This document shows positions 44,799 through 55,869 of a DNA stretch of 64,000 bases, one piece after another (position 1 is the first letter of the stretch; every line of letters starts with the position of its first letter). Both the position numbers and the translations under genes were made by a program. The notes below the pieces were generated by a model. The model was not told the DNA's origin. It did no database searches and saw only the letters and a program-made list of their open reading frames with translations. This DNA is from Amoebophrya sp. A120 (Eukaryota > Sar > Dinophyceae > Syndiniales > Amoebophryaceae). The DNA lies in NCBI GenBank assembly GCA_905178155.1, contig CAJINV010000004.1, positions 5,410,535 through 5,474,534 on the forward strand. Direction: 5' to 3'.

Positions 44799-47500
44799 TT
44801 TGCGTAGTGTTAAAAACGCTCACTCTGAGCCCCCTGTCGCATAGATTCAAGTCATCTTGTGATACTTGCTACTTAAAGGGCTGAAAAACAAGTGTCTAAC
44901 TATCTGCACTGAGGGACAAGTACTGATACTGCACGACCCGGCAAGGCACTCATAGAAGTGAAAAATACCGAGTTAACAAAAACTCAACTTGGACGGCAGC
45001 ACGCACTGCCTGATACGTTGCCTCACAAAGTCAGAAAGAGAAAGAAGTTTCAACTTTCCGCTGTAATATGTACTATGAGCTGCGCGCGGAAATTTGCTCG
45101 AGGTTGCACGACATTCCGGATCATCCACAGCTGCGACTTCTGGCAGTATAGTTTGTCAAAAACCAAATGACTGGCAACGAGCCTGACCTGCAGCTGAACA
45201 CTACAAGTGAATAGCGACGCACATTCTGCTATGAGGCGGCATTGTCACAGGTGGCGAGTGCCGCGAGTGAGACTTTTTGGGAATTCAAGCGGGGGGACGC
45301 GTTCCTTACATTTAGGGTTTTCTGATTCGGACAACTTTTCGTGTTTTCTAACATGAAGCTGCTCAACACCCGGAGGCGGAAAGCACTAATACCACCTAAT
45401 CATCTCAGCTCCAATTTGTTCATCCTTGCCGGATACTAGTTTGTATCGCCGAGCTCGCATATGCTCTTCCCTGCCTCAAAAGGCTAGGGTGCAGCATAAT
45501 GGATGCTATTTTTCATTAATCAATAGTGAATCACTGGAGCATATTGGATCATCGCACTGCGCGCGGGATTCGCTAATTTTTCTTGTTACTAAGATTTTAA
45601 CATAATGCCATTCGTACAAAAAAACGAAATTCAAGTCTTCAGTAATTTCAAGTTTTGACGTCACTGTCGCTTTCGTACACTCGTGCTTTTGCAAAATCAT
45701 GTAAAGGTCGTTTTCAAAGAGAAACTGAAAATAATTGACTGACAATATTGCGAAGTGTCGCTGTTGCATGCTCTGTCTTGCATGTCATCTGAAGTGTGTG
45801 CGCTAATCCAAGTACGAGAAAATTAGGAGTGGTTCGCTCTGGTTCTCGAAGCGTTAGAAAAGAAACGCCTCGCTCTCCTCTGGCTGTTCTTTTCGTAAAA
45901 TTGTCGTAAAAATTGTCGTTTGTGGTCAGACGAAGCGTCTGTCCTCGTTTTTGGATGGTCTGGTAAAAAGTCGCCATTTTTGGAAGTAGATAGTTTGAGG
46001 AGGAGGAGGAGGATCCTTCACACCTGTTTTTAGCTATACATATTGCTACTCAAGTGGAACATGATGTCGCAGACCACCCGGAGGAAACGAGCAGGGAGGC
46101 ACCGCTCTCAGGAGAAACACCTACTCGGCCAGCATTTGCTCCTGTTCCTTGTACCAGACGCGCCATGTTGCAACTACCACTCTTCGAGTTGCGGGCACTG
46201 AGGTACACTGTTGCAGCTTCTTCTCTTCGAGCCGCGGCCGGGTGCGCTCCGTCTGCTCACAAGCTTACCCTCTGTGGTGCGGCTGTCTACTCTGGGACGG
46301 TCCGGGGCTTGGGCGAGTTTAGGGTCATATCGGGCACCATATGTGTTAGGTGCTTGTCCCTTAACTCTGTAGACACTGCGCTGCCTCCGCCCTGGAGCAG
46401 CTTGAGGCAGAGCTCACCTCCCGATTTTGTCACGATCAGGCGCTTCAAGGTGGTAGCATATTTGTCATGCTGCCACCTTCTCTCGGGTGGTTCTGGCCGG
46501 ACCTTCGTCTCGTTCTACAAAGTCCACGTCTACGAATGCAAGACGCGAACTTTAGCTGCGCCCTAAAAATCTGAGATTCTTCCACTAGGCGGCTGCGCTG
46601 GATCGTGGGGAATTCTAATATGTATGGATCCGCACCTTGAATCGAGAAAAGATAGAGATACATCTGGAATCTCTATCAGAGAAAATCAATATCAGGATCT
46701 ATCGACATCTCAGCAGCTCCTGGTCCAGATGTATATCTTTTCTTCATTCTCCAGGCTCCGCGCCCTCGTTTTCCGCTTTCTCGTCGTGGTCTAGTTTGCT
46801 TGTGCTTAGACTAGGCGTGACCTGCTAGCTTTCGTTCTTGCACCTTGTACGCTCGTGGCAGTGGAAGAGAAGATGTGAACCCGTCCAAAGAAGATGTTGA
46901 GAGCCAGAGCCCGCCACAAGAAGATGAAACTCTGCCGGCGCTGTGGAGAGGGAAATCGCCGACAGGGACCATATTTCTGGATGGAATGCGCACACAGACG
47001 CACGGGGCGCTGAGGCTCTACCTACTTTCTACTGTAAATGGGCACAGCTGACCCGCCACGTACGGGTGTCTAACTATTTTGCTTCGAAACTCCATCGCAA
47101 GGAGTCGGGGGAGATACCGACGTGGCGTCAGTGGTGGTAAATGTGTGTGTGCGATGGGTCTAACAACTACTCTACGGCATAGCTCCCCCTGTTCTAGATT
47201 TTTCGGATCTCAGGCAACAAGGAAGTAGATAGTTTGAAGCAGTAAAATAACATCGCTGAAAGACTCAGTAACTCTTTTTTTCTGTCTGAGACCAAATATA
47301 AACCGTAATCAAAGAGTAGTAGACCAGTTCCTATAACAAAGTTAGTTTGGAAAAGGCTAGGAGGCTGATCTTCTTCTCCTTCACCGTAGTTTATTAATCG
47401 ATCTTCGCTTTATTTAAAAATCAAACTGATCATGAGAGGTCTAAACAAGTTTCCTACCTTTGCCGAAAAGGCTTCTTAACTAAACGTAAAATAAGAAGCT
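44799..47500. other. Intergenic, about 2.7 kb
   Basis: Mostly AT-rich with short ORFs. A plus-strand stretch 46054-47140 has GC-rich, partly protein-like text in several frames (a 170-codon ORF at 46054-46566 and a short Cys/Arg segment LCRRCGEGNRRQGPYFWMEC near 46,930), possibly a degraded gene. I cannot support a model. Confidence 0.4.
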
Positions 47501-50500
47501 TTACTCGTTGAACATCATCCAGCCTTGCGCCAGGGCAGAATTCACATACATTTCGACGTACCTGTACCGCGTGAGGTACATCGGCGGGTACTCCTCTGGA
47601 TCCTTGTTCTCCTGTGCACTTTTCTTTCGCACAAACAAATCCCATTCCTTTTTCCACCACGATTTGGAGAGTTTGATGCCGTGGATTTTACCGAAGCTGA
47701 AGCCCAGCGTGTTCAAGCTCGCCGCTTTCGACACGATGTCCTCGGCCGTTCTCGTATTCTCCAGTTGCTTGAGCACGGAGGGGGACAGCACGGACATGCT
47801 TCTATCCTGAGAAAAAACGTGCCCACCCCAGAGTCGAGACGGAAAATGTCAAGACGCAACAGCGTGACATCCAAGCTACTTGCTTGTTCTATTTCAAGCA
47901 TGACAAATTGCAAAACATAACTACAGAACGTCTGTCACGACGCTTCGCATGAGAAACGTGTTGAGCATGCAGATCTCCATGACATTGACGACTTTGGAGT
48001 GGGACGTTTTTACCCAGGATACTTGTTGAACGTCGCGACCGCACGCATCAAAGTTTTCAACAACTTATCAAAAGGACAAATACACTCGCACCACACTGCA
48101 TTCTGCATGCACGTACGAACAGGGTATGTAATCATCAATCCAGGAGGCGTTTGCATGCGTAGTTATATTTCATGTCTTCCTACGTAACCCTGCTGTCGGC
48201 TCGTTCTGCATGACATCGAAGCAAGAACGTTGGTGATTGGTCCTTACCCTCCGCAGATCATGGAACGAGTACATTTTATTTCCAGTTGATATGTGTCTTG
48301 CATTTCGATCCCGTTGCCATAAGACGTAATGGCTTCGATCTTGTCTTCCTGCATCTTCATGGCGGCACTTATATCCTACAGAAAACGACACCCATATGTA
48401 TCAGGAAAAAATGCGGATGTGTCACAAAAGCAAAATCTTATATTGCCCGTTCAGCATGCTGAATTTTCGATCTCCCACCCAGCATTTTGTCGTGCTGGTC
48501 CGCATCACTTACTCTCTCCAATGTGAATGACCAAGATCCCTTGATGCTCCGGTTGTAGATCAACTTTTCGGGACACAAGGAATAGAGCAAATTCAATTTT
48601 TTTCTGGCACGGGTGTCACTTATTTCTTCGCTAGGATAGGTCACCTTGGGTTCAATGATGCCGGCGTTGGACAAAAAGTCCGGGTCCACAAAGCAACCAC
48701 CCGAGCATATCACTTTGAAAAAAGTTCCTGCTCAAAAAAAACGAGACTGATGTGTCTCGTCGAGCAACTCGGCAAGAATCGTGCGCATGCAAAAACGGAA
48801 TCGAGTTCATATTTGCGAGCCGCAGCATTCGCATGAACAACCGCGCCAGCAGCAGACTGAGGTCCAAAAGCCATGCAAATTTAAATTTTCTTTACAACAG
48901 GATCGCATTCCTGCACTTTTTTATTCCATTTTTTTCTTCTCTGAGAGGAGACTTGTTTTCAACGTGATAATCATGAGGCCCAGTTATCAAATGCAAATAT
49001 GTCTGGGTCTGGAAGATTTCGAGACTTGTCATGCATATTTTCCATGAGCCATGGTGTCTGTAATGCATGCCGAAGCATCACAGATTTTTAGAGGGCTTTG
49101 TGATACCTCTACCGCATCAGAGATGCCCTCTCTGCATGGCACAAAATGGAATCCTCTTGCTGGTCATGCAATGCAACTTTTTTTAGAACCCTTAGAGACG
49201 ACAGCATCACAAGTTTAGAATGTTCCAGACCCAGACACTTTTGCATTTGATACGAGCGGCACAAGGACCAGGGGATCGTGTACTTTGTGGGCCTTGCACG
49301 CCGCAACGTACTCGTCGTATTGCTCGAGAATCGCGTACCCGGTCTTGCTATGCACTGCGAGAAATGTGTCTGGGTCCTCTGGAAGAGCGCAACAATTGCT
49401 GTGGCATCAGCAACAGCGATTAGGCAACAGCGACCTGGCAGTGCAGGAACTCGTCATGCTCCTGCTCCTAGCATTCACAACCGTGCGTCACAACGGAACT
49501 TTCCAAACCCAGACATATTTGCATTTCGTAGTTCCACTGCGTCTTTTCGTCCGGAACGATCTCTAATTCCACTTCGTCTCGCTGCAGCTCCTTTTGGTAC
49601 AACTTCAGCTGGTCGCCAATCCATTTCTTCCGGGTATTTGCGTTATTGGACTTCCCCGTGTCGTGGAAGCTATGCAATGTAAATGCGACCGGGTCAAGAG
49701 AAATGCAAGTAGCTTGGTCTAAGTGATTTTTGCCAAAGCTTCCTTGCTAAGCTTTACCGTTTCTGTCTTCACGCATGAACACCAGCATAGTTATTCTGCA
49801 TGGCACCTCACTATGCCAGGCCGTTACTTTTCGGTGCGGCATATTAATTTGCACAGCTCACAACAGGAACTCTTTGGACGAGGCATGATGATTCCTTTCA
49901 GGTATAAATCGGCGTTTTCCAGCCCGGTTGCATTTGCAATCGATACTTTTTCGTGTGGAAGTGGTACAGGTCACAGTAAAAGGTCCAGAACAGCTCAATG
50001 TGCTCCTCGATGTCCAAATCCAGATCCAATTTTTCGCACAGGTCGATCTGCGAAGGAGTCGCCGCCTTTTTCGATTTGTGTTTCATCGTGTATGCTGTGC
50101 AAAAATTATGTCCGGGTCTAGAGTACTGTAAACTTTGATGGCTGCCTGGCGTGTTGTGTGCAGGAGCGTTGCCTGTTCGGATTCGCAAAAGTTTAACTGG
50201 TCGCGACGAAAAGTTCGACTAAAATAAAAATGCATGAAGCGACTATACTTGCATATGTGTAAGCATCCACCCCCGAGTTGGATCAGCATGACACCCTTAC
50301 AGACCGCGATAACTTTGCCATGCGTATCATGTTAAAAAGGACCAAACCCATCTGCTGCTTGTCTTGGTGCGCGATCGACCAGTTTTCGTGGGGTTCCCCC
50401 GCCTTGTTCGTGTCCGAAGTCGGGAGGGGGCGCTCGACCCGCCACGCCGGTGTGGCTCCCGCGATCTGGGTGATGTGGCCACTCGCGCTTTCCTCGGGTT

Positions 50501-53500
50501 CCGATCAATATGCACTGCAAATAAAACATCGGAATCAGGAACACTCTTGCATGGTTAATATGGTTCGCTGATTTATTAATTTCACTTTACGGAAGCCTGG
50601 GGTGAATGTGAATCACTCTCAAGAAAAAGGTTTCTCGACTGGTGTCACAGATACAACCAGATGCAAGCTCTTCTACTTCGTACGCGCATGACATCATAAC
50701 TGTGGCTCTGCCAGAAGTAGACGAGGCGAGCTGCATCACAACTTCGCGCTAGTTCTGGTCTGGCACACAGAAGACCGGGCAACACCTGCACTTCTCCTGA
50801 TCGAGAGTCATTTGCAGCTGATAGGCGACACGCGATGTCGATCAGTTTCAGGCAAGTACCTGTTTTAGATTTTGTAAATATTGCAAATTATGCAAATTCA
50901 AAATAGAAGCTCAAGTATATCACATATACTGAGGCCCAGGACCACCCTTTGCTTTTCGGTTTGGCTTTAAGCTTAAAGTCGACCACCTCAAAAAATAAAC
51001 ACACACAAGCGCGCCACCTCAAAGACTGTACCCAGCTTCACTGTGAATCTGGTCCCTTTCTCCTCCGCTTCGGGCGTGCGGTCTTTGTCGTCGTTGCTGA
51101 ACGCCACGTAGCGGCCGGGTTTTTCCTGTTTGACGCGATGGGCGCAGACTTCGATGGAAGAGCCGCCGGAAGTTTCCGCCCCGTCCTCCGGCGTTTTTCC
51201 GTGACCCGTACCTCCGCGCTTGTTGGGAGAGGCTTTATCGCCTCCCGCTTCCTGGTATGCATTGCAAATATGTCTGGCGTTTTGTCAGGAAACAAAACCG
51301 TGGCACAGCACGGGGAAGAGAACGACTTGAATTTTCAAAAGTAAAATATGAGAACTACGTAAGGATTTAAGTAGAGAGAGAACTAAAATAATTACTTGCT
51401 ATTTCGTCCACTAGACTACCATACTATGCTAATATTGCGCAAGATACAAATTGGGTGCATTGAACTACTCCCTCTGGAGTCGGGCAGGCTCTGCCGAGGT
51501 CAGGAAACTTGCGATGCTGGGTTATGGATGATTGCAGCAGTGCAGCTGCAGTTCTTTTTCTTGGTGTTGCCCAGCATGACAAGTTTCTGAATCTCATCCC
51601 TAATGCGCATGATGACAAACTGCGTTACTGATACATGAGACAAGAAGCTTCGCTCTTATCGGTCACGCAACACAGATTTTGCAAAAATGCACGACATCAA
51701 GCTTCACAAGTTCCAACTTTCCAGAACAACCGGACATATTCGCAATGCATACCTGGGGCGGGAGGTGCAAATGCATGTAGTCCAGCGTCATGCCCGGAGA
51801 GACCGGCCCCGGCACCGCGGCGCCGTTATCAAATGCAAATCTGTCTGTGTCTGGAAACTTTTGATGCAAAAATGTGGATGATGCAGACACTTGCAAATGC
51901 AGCCCAGCGTGATAACTTTCCAGACCGCTTTCTCAACCTAGGCAGTCCGCATCAGAAGCTGCGTTTTTGCATGACAAGAATGGCTGTGACTTTTGTTTGT
52001 TATGCAAAACACATTTCCAAGGAAGGCAAAGCAAGCGTTACAAGTTGCAAGTTTCCAGACCCAGACATATTGATTTGCAATTGATACGTTGTTGCAGATG
52101 CAGCTTCCAACTTTCCAGACCCGCTTTTCTCGAACAGAATTTGATTGAACACCCGCGCCCCCTTGGCCGTGACTCGGAACAGCGCTTCGTTCTTGAAGCC
52201 GTCCTCGGCGGTGGTTTTCAGGCTGTAATACGGCGCGAACCAGCCCTGGTTGATCATGTCCATGAAGGAAAGCGGGGTGTCGAACTCTACGGCCATTTCC
52301 TTGAGGCCCTTGATGTATTGTGAGCAAAGACGTCCCCACCCCAGGCTCAAGATTGGAACTCTGCTAGACAATTTCGCCAAAATGTTGGTTGTTGCGCGCA
52401 TTGTAAGTAGTCGTGTTTAGCTTGTGTAGCGGCATCACAGACCTAGCATATGATGCTGATCGGAGCATCACAAATCTCAAAACACCACTAAAAATAAAAT
52501 TTTCTCATAGGTCTCCGCATGAGAAACTTGTTAATTCATTTCGAAAAGCATCCAGATTTGCATTACAACTCTTGGGTGGGGAAGCCTCTTTTACTCAGGA
52601 TACAATGACCAGAATGTTCTGGGGTTTTATGTCGCGGGAGGCTATCCCAAGCTTGTCCAGGACAAAGATCATCTGCGTGCACTGGATGATCACGTTGTTC
52701 GTGGAAATGTTCTTGTATTTGGCCAAGGTCCCGACAGTATGAAACGCAAAAGTTGTGGCGGCCCAAAGAGATGAGCTGCAGAACAAAAAAAAAGTACTTA
52801 TCTACTAAGAGTATAGATGTCTGGTTCTGATATTGCAAAATTAAACCCTGCGTGCGAATTAAACTAAAATACAACACTCCACCTGCGGAGCACGTTCTGC
52901 AATATGCAAGCTTGCTGCACAACTTTTGCAAGCCGTAGGCGGTATGTTGGTGCTGCTCTTCATCTCCCGTTCCGATGCAGCTGTCGCCGGACTCCGTCAA
53001 GATGTGAATCTTCAGGTTGTTGATCTTGCCCTTCTCGTCTACCGATCCGCTCGAGTAGATGAGTATGCACTGAAAATATGTCTGGGTCGGAAATATTGCA
53101 ACTAGTGACGCAGCGTCCTCGCTCCTGTGGGTCACAAAAGCATACGGCTTGCATGAGTAGCAAAAGCTCTCCACTTTTGGTTGAGATAAGAGGAAGCTTC
53201 TCAGGCCTTGCGAAGACCTTGTTGCAGAACCCGTGAATACTAGCTTCCAACGGAAAACCGCATGAAATAGAGGCATGCTGGACAATGTGCATAATAAATC
53301 TCGCCACCCAGCCAGAACCAAACATATTTCCAATGGATAATCAGCTGCGCGATGCAGAACAGGAGCTGCGAAAAATAATTTTGTTTGTTTGTGTAAGTCG
53401 GGCGACGTGCTGCAAGACGAAGAACTATATCATGTACTAACAGAGAAAAACAAAGACTCAACTAAGTATAATCAGTACCGGGGCATCAGTGTGCAGTAAC

Positions 53501-54113
53501 TGCGACAGCACGGCGTGGGAATGCACCTCGCGGAAAAACACCTTGCGAATGGTGTGTTTTTGGTCCTTGTTTCCTTTCTTGCACCCGAAGGGGCTATCCT
53601 GTGCAAAAACGTCCCCGCCGCGAAAGGACCGGCACCGTACACCGTGCGGAAAGCACATTTCCAAGAGGGACACCTATGTCAAAATGAGTACTTTGCTACA
53701 CAAGCGAAGCAGTTTTGACAGCTGCGGATGACAAGTTTGTATTTGTAGCGTAGTGCTGCTTAGCAAACATAGCCGCATCACAAAGTTGTCGGGTGGGCCG
53801 CCTAGTATCCTGCGTTGCAGCATGACGAATGGAAAAAAGTACGAGAGCGTCTGAGCGATTCAAAATTATCAAGCAATTCAAAAATTTCTTCTTTGAGGAC
53901 TAGAAGTAGCTAGTGCCTCATTTGGGATGTGCATGACCACAGATTTTTGCAGATGCAAATCGGGGGGACAAATACAGGGTGGGGACGTCTTTGCACACGA
54001 TAAAAGTCCAGGTTTTTGATCGCGACTTCCTGTGCAATATCCGGGGAAGTGGAGGACAGCCGGGTCACCAAGCGGTTGGACTGCCCGTTATCAAGGAGAA
54101 AAGTACGCCCCAT
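47501..54113 (-). CDS. Protein-kinase-like multi-exon gene lacking a recognisable DFG
   Basis: Main exons: 54113-54003, 53589-53479, 53365-53340, 53058-52924, 52775-52603, 52310-52087, 51821-51752, 51250-51018, ~50504-50300, ~50085-49946, 49670-49531, 49343-49253, 48979-~48955, ~48706-48525, ~48381-48255, ~48060-48022, 47797-47501. Phases agree through exon 8 (1,083 nt).

Kinase features: VAIK-like lysine (QEVAIKNLDF), helix C (KVFFREVHSHAVL), a strand (LLFCIAQLIYSSGS) and the catalytic loop GIASRDIKPQNILV (SRD for HRD). Where DFG is expected the protein reads LKEMAVEFDTPLS, so it may be a pseudokinase or very divergent. Later exons are helical (IAHQDKQQMGLVLFNMIR; HIELFWTFYCDLYHFHTKK; GYAILEQYDEYVAACKAHK), ending ALAQGWMMFNE. 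Exons 9-10 edges are uncertain. That all exons form one gene is inferred from frame continuity. Confidence 0.65.
47803..48021 (-). mobile_element. Introner, family 2
   Basis: A 219-nt element starting TATCCTGGGTAAAAACGTCC and ending CGTTTTTTCTCAGGATA. Flanks ACAAG and GAAGC. The junction reads VATFNKMSVLSPSV. Confidence 0.87.
48985..49252 (-). mobile_element. Introner, family 1, well-preserved arms
   Basis: A 268-nt element. The arms start TATCAAATGCAAAAGTGTCT and, inverted, TATCAAATGCAAATATGTCT. Flanks are GCTCG and ACTGG. Keeping either copy gives the same residues, Pro-Leu-Gly (LVLVPLGLMIITLK). Confidence 0.92.
49349..49530 (-). mobile_element. Introner, family 1, short form
   Basis: A 182-nt element starting TACGAAATGCAAATATGTCT and ending with the inverted GCGAGAAATGTGTCTGGGTC region. 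Flanks GGAAC and GCAAG. The junction reads EKTQWNTGYAILEQ. Confidence 0.82.
49671..49945 (-). mobile_element. Introner, TATC…CATA ends (kinase-like gene)
   Basis: A 275-nt element starting TATCGATTGCAAATGCAAC and ending GCATTTACATTGCATA. The flanking 5-mers AAAAG and GCTTC have diverged; the frame is kept. Confidence 0.75.
51256..51751 (-). mobile_element. Introner, family 1, long form, exact CCAGG flanks
   Basis: A 496-nt element starting TATGCATTGCGAATATGTCC and ending with the inverted TATGCATTGCAAATATGTCT. CCAGG is exactly duplicated. The junction reads HLHLPPQEAGGDK. It is about twice the usual family length, perhaps through a nested insertion. Confidence 0.9.
51827..52086 (-). mobile_element. 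Introner, family 1 (kinase-like gene, intron 6)
   Basis: A 260-nt element starting TATCAATTGCAAATCAATATG and ending with the inverted TATCAAATGCAAATCTGTCT. Flanks CAACG and ACGGC have diverged; the frame is kept. Confidence 0.87.
52316..52602 (-). mobile_element. Introner, family 2 (kinase-like gene, intron 5)
   Basis: A 287-nt element starting TATCCTGAGTAAAAGAGGC and ending GACGTCTTTGCTCACAATA. Flanks CATTG and CATCA. It lies directly after the kinase catalytic loop; the junction reads NILVIEGLKEMAVEF. Confidence 0.87.
53064..53339 (-). mobile_element. Introner, family 1 (kinase-like gene, intron 3)
   Basis: A 276-nt element starting TATCCATTGGAAATATG and ending CATATTTTCAGTGCATA. The flanks CTGAT and CTCAT differ at one base. 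The junction reads CIAQLIYSSGSVDE. Confidence 0.88.
53595..54002 (-). mobile_element. Introner, family 2 (kinase-like gene, intron 1)
   Basis: A 408-nt element starting TATCGTGTGCAAAGACGTCC and ending GACGTTTTTGCACAGGATA. The 5-mers ACTTT and GCCCC have diverged; frame is kept (NLDF then FGCKKGN). Confidence 0.82.
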
Positions 54114-55159
54114 GAAAACGCCCTCATGAACCGGACTCGGCAAACGAAGGCCGCCCTTTTCACCCTAGCTTCGCCTGGGTATTGCGACTATCGCAACCGA
54201 GCGACGATAGTATAGTGGGCACACTTCCCACACCGCGATAATTGGGCACATCGATACCCGTCGGCACGGCTAGAACAAACAAGCTCCCATTTGCAACAGC
54301 GTCAAGAAGGCAAGCTTGCGGAGCTAGCATATTGCCGCCGCTGTGCCGCGATGGATAAGGATCGAGCAACGAGACCGACAGCTGCGGGCCTTCAGGGAGC
54401 GGGCACTGGAGCAATTGTTGCATGAAGCAAGCGGTTGCCCCGCAAAGCGGGAAATAGCAGAATCGGTCGGGTGCGACCCAACGCGGGAGGCCTTCTGCAG
54501 CATGTTGAGGGGAACTCCTCACTCCGATGTCCAATTTGCGCATAGCGTACTTGGTGCGCGGGTGCTTTTCTTCTTTGTGTTCGCTAAGAGCTCCGCGCTG
54601 CCGTTCCTGCCTTGTTCGGGCTGGCTCATTTAAGCGTGGCAGGACACAGGCCCCGAAGTCGACCCTTGTCTTCGAGCCCGCGCGGTTTTTTAGAACAGCA
54701 CCGGCCCAAGGTTCGATTACTACGAGAACAGCTGCGCGGAGGCCCAAAGCTGGACGAGGGCGAAAGCGAAGGTGCAGCAGGGAAGGCCCCCATCGGCCTC
54801 CGACGGTGCAAGGAATAGTGGAGCAACAGCATAGGCAACAAGCCCGGTCGTGGTGCATTTCTTCGTGGGGCGGGGTCGGGCTTTCCCGCGCCGGCACGGG
54901 CGCAGCGCCGGCCCGGAAAGGGCTCTGCGCCGGGCCTCGCCGGTCAAAGCGGCGCACCGCGCGGGGTACAGCGCCGGACCGGCGTCGCTTCGCGCCTACG
55001 GGGGGGAAGGCAAACGACGCAGGGGCGGGCCGTTGAGGCGTGCGTGCGCGGGTCAGAGCGCAGCTCTAATCACGTGCTGGGCAGCACAACTCCCTTTCCC
55101 GAAGAGGCCGGGCCCGCCCCCTTCGGACATTCAGGCCCAAAGACATGGACTCTTGTGGA
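54114..55159. other. GC-rich intergenic region with degraded ORFs
   Basis: Overlapping ORFs on both strands. A 96-codon plus ORF (54343-54633) includes a protein-like stretch (DRQLRAFRERALEQLLHEAS), perhaps a decayed mobile-element gene. No model can be supported. Confidence 0.35.
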
Positions 55160-55510
55160 ACGGATCGCAATTCCCAGCGCGGGTCGCGATTTTTACCACA
55201 TCTGTCAGCGCCGGTCGCGATTTTCACCACGTCTGCTGGTACGGGCCGCGATTTTTGCCAGATACGTTACGGTGGGCCGCGATTTTGACCATTTTTACAA
55301 GCAGAGGTTGCAATTTGCAGCACAAATGCCATCACTGACCGCGATACTCAGCATATTTACCAGTGTGGCTTGTGATTTTTTGAAAGTCTGTCAGTACGGA
55401 TTGCAACTTTTTCCAGATCTGCCGGCGCAGATCACAACTTTTTACACAAAACAAAAATCACGACCATTTCCACATTTGCTAGCAAAAATTGCAATTATTT
55501 ACACACTTTT
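55160..55510. repeat. ~33-bp degenerate minisatellite, left block
   Basis: Degenerate copies of a unit like GCGATTTTTACCACATCTGT plus a variable half, about 33 bp each. The same unit occurs at 63094-63370, on the other side of the retrotransposon. Confidence 0.75.
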
Positions 55511-55655
55511 ATTCATACGCTCCTGTACTTCTCTCGTGTGCTACTACTGACTGGTGTGAAGCGGCCTTCTGGTCCCAAGCGCAGAGCGGCTGCAGGCGCA
55601 ACGCGTACGACGACGAGCTCGTAGACGACGAGCAACATGATCTTGGTGGGGCCCC
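55511..55655. repeat. Split direct repeat A1
   Basis: 145 nt, near-identical to 62203-62347 (both contain GGTGTGAAGCGGCCTTCTGG and end GGTGGGGCCCC). Confidence 0.92.
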
Positions 55656-55869
55656 GCTCAAACATGCGGAAGCTGCAACGCATACCTTCCAAGAAAACAC
55701 AACAGAGATCCGAACGCGAAGATGCCTGCAGACGATCTAGATGTGCGTCGCGGCAGAGCTAGTCATGCCGACGCACTCAAAGGCCATAACACACCGACCT
55801 GAACTGCACACGATCAACATGTACTTGTAGATACAATTTTTCACAAAAAAGACATGTAAAAAGACGCGA

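Noticed and set aside
54160-54957. 265-codon minus ORF and overlapping plus ORFs in a GC-rich block
   Set aside because: Both strands are open because of composition; no motif or splice pattern supports either.
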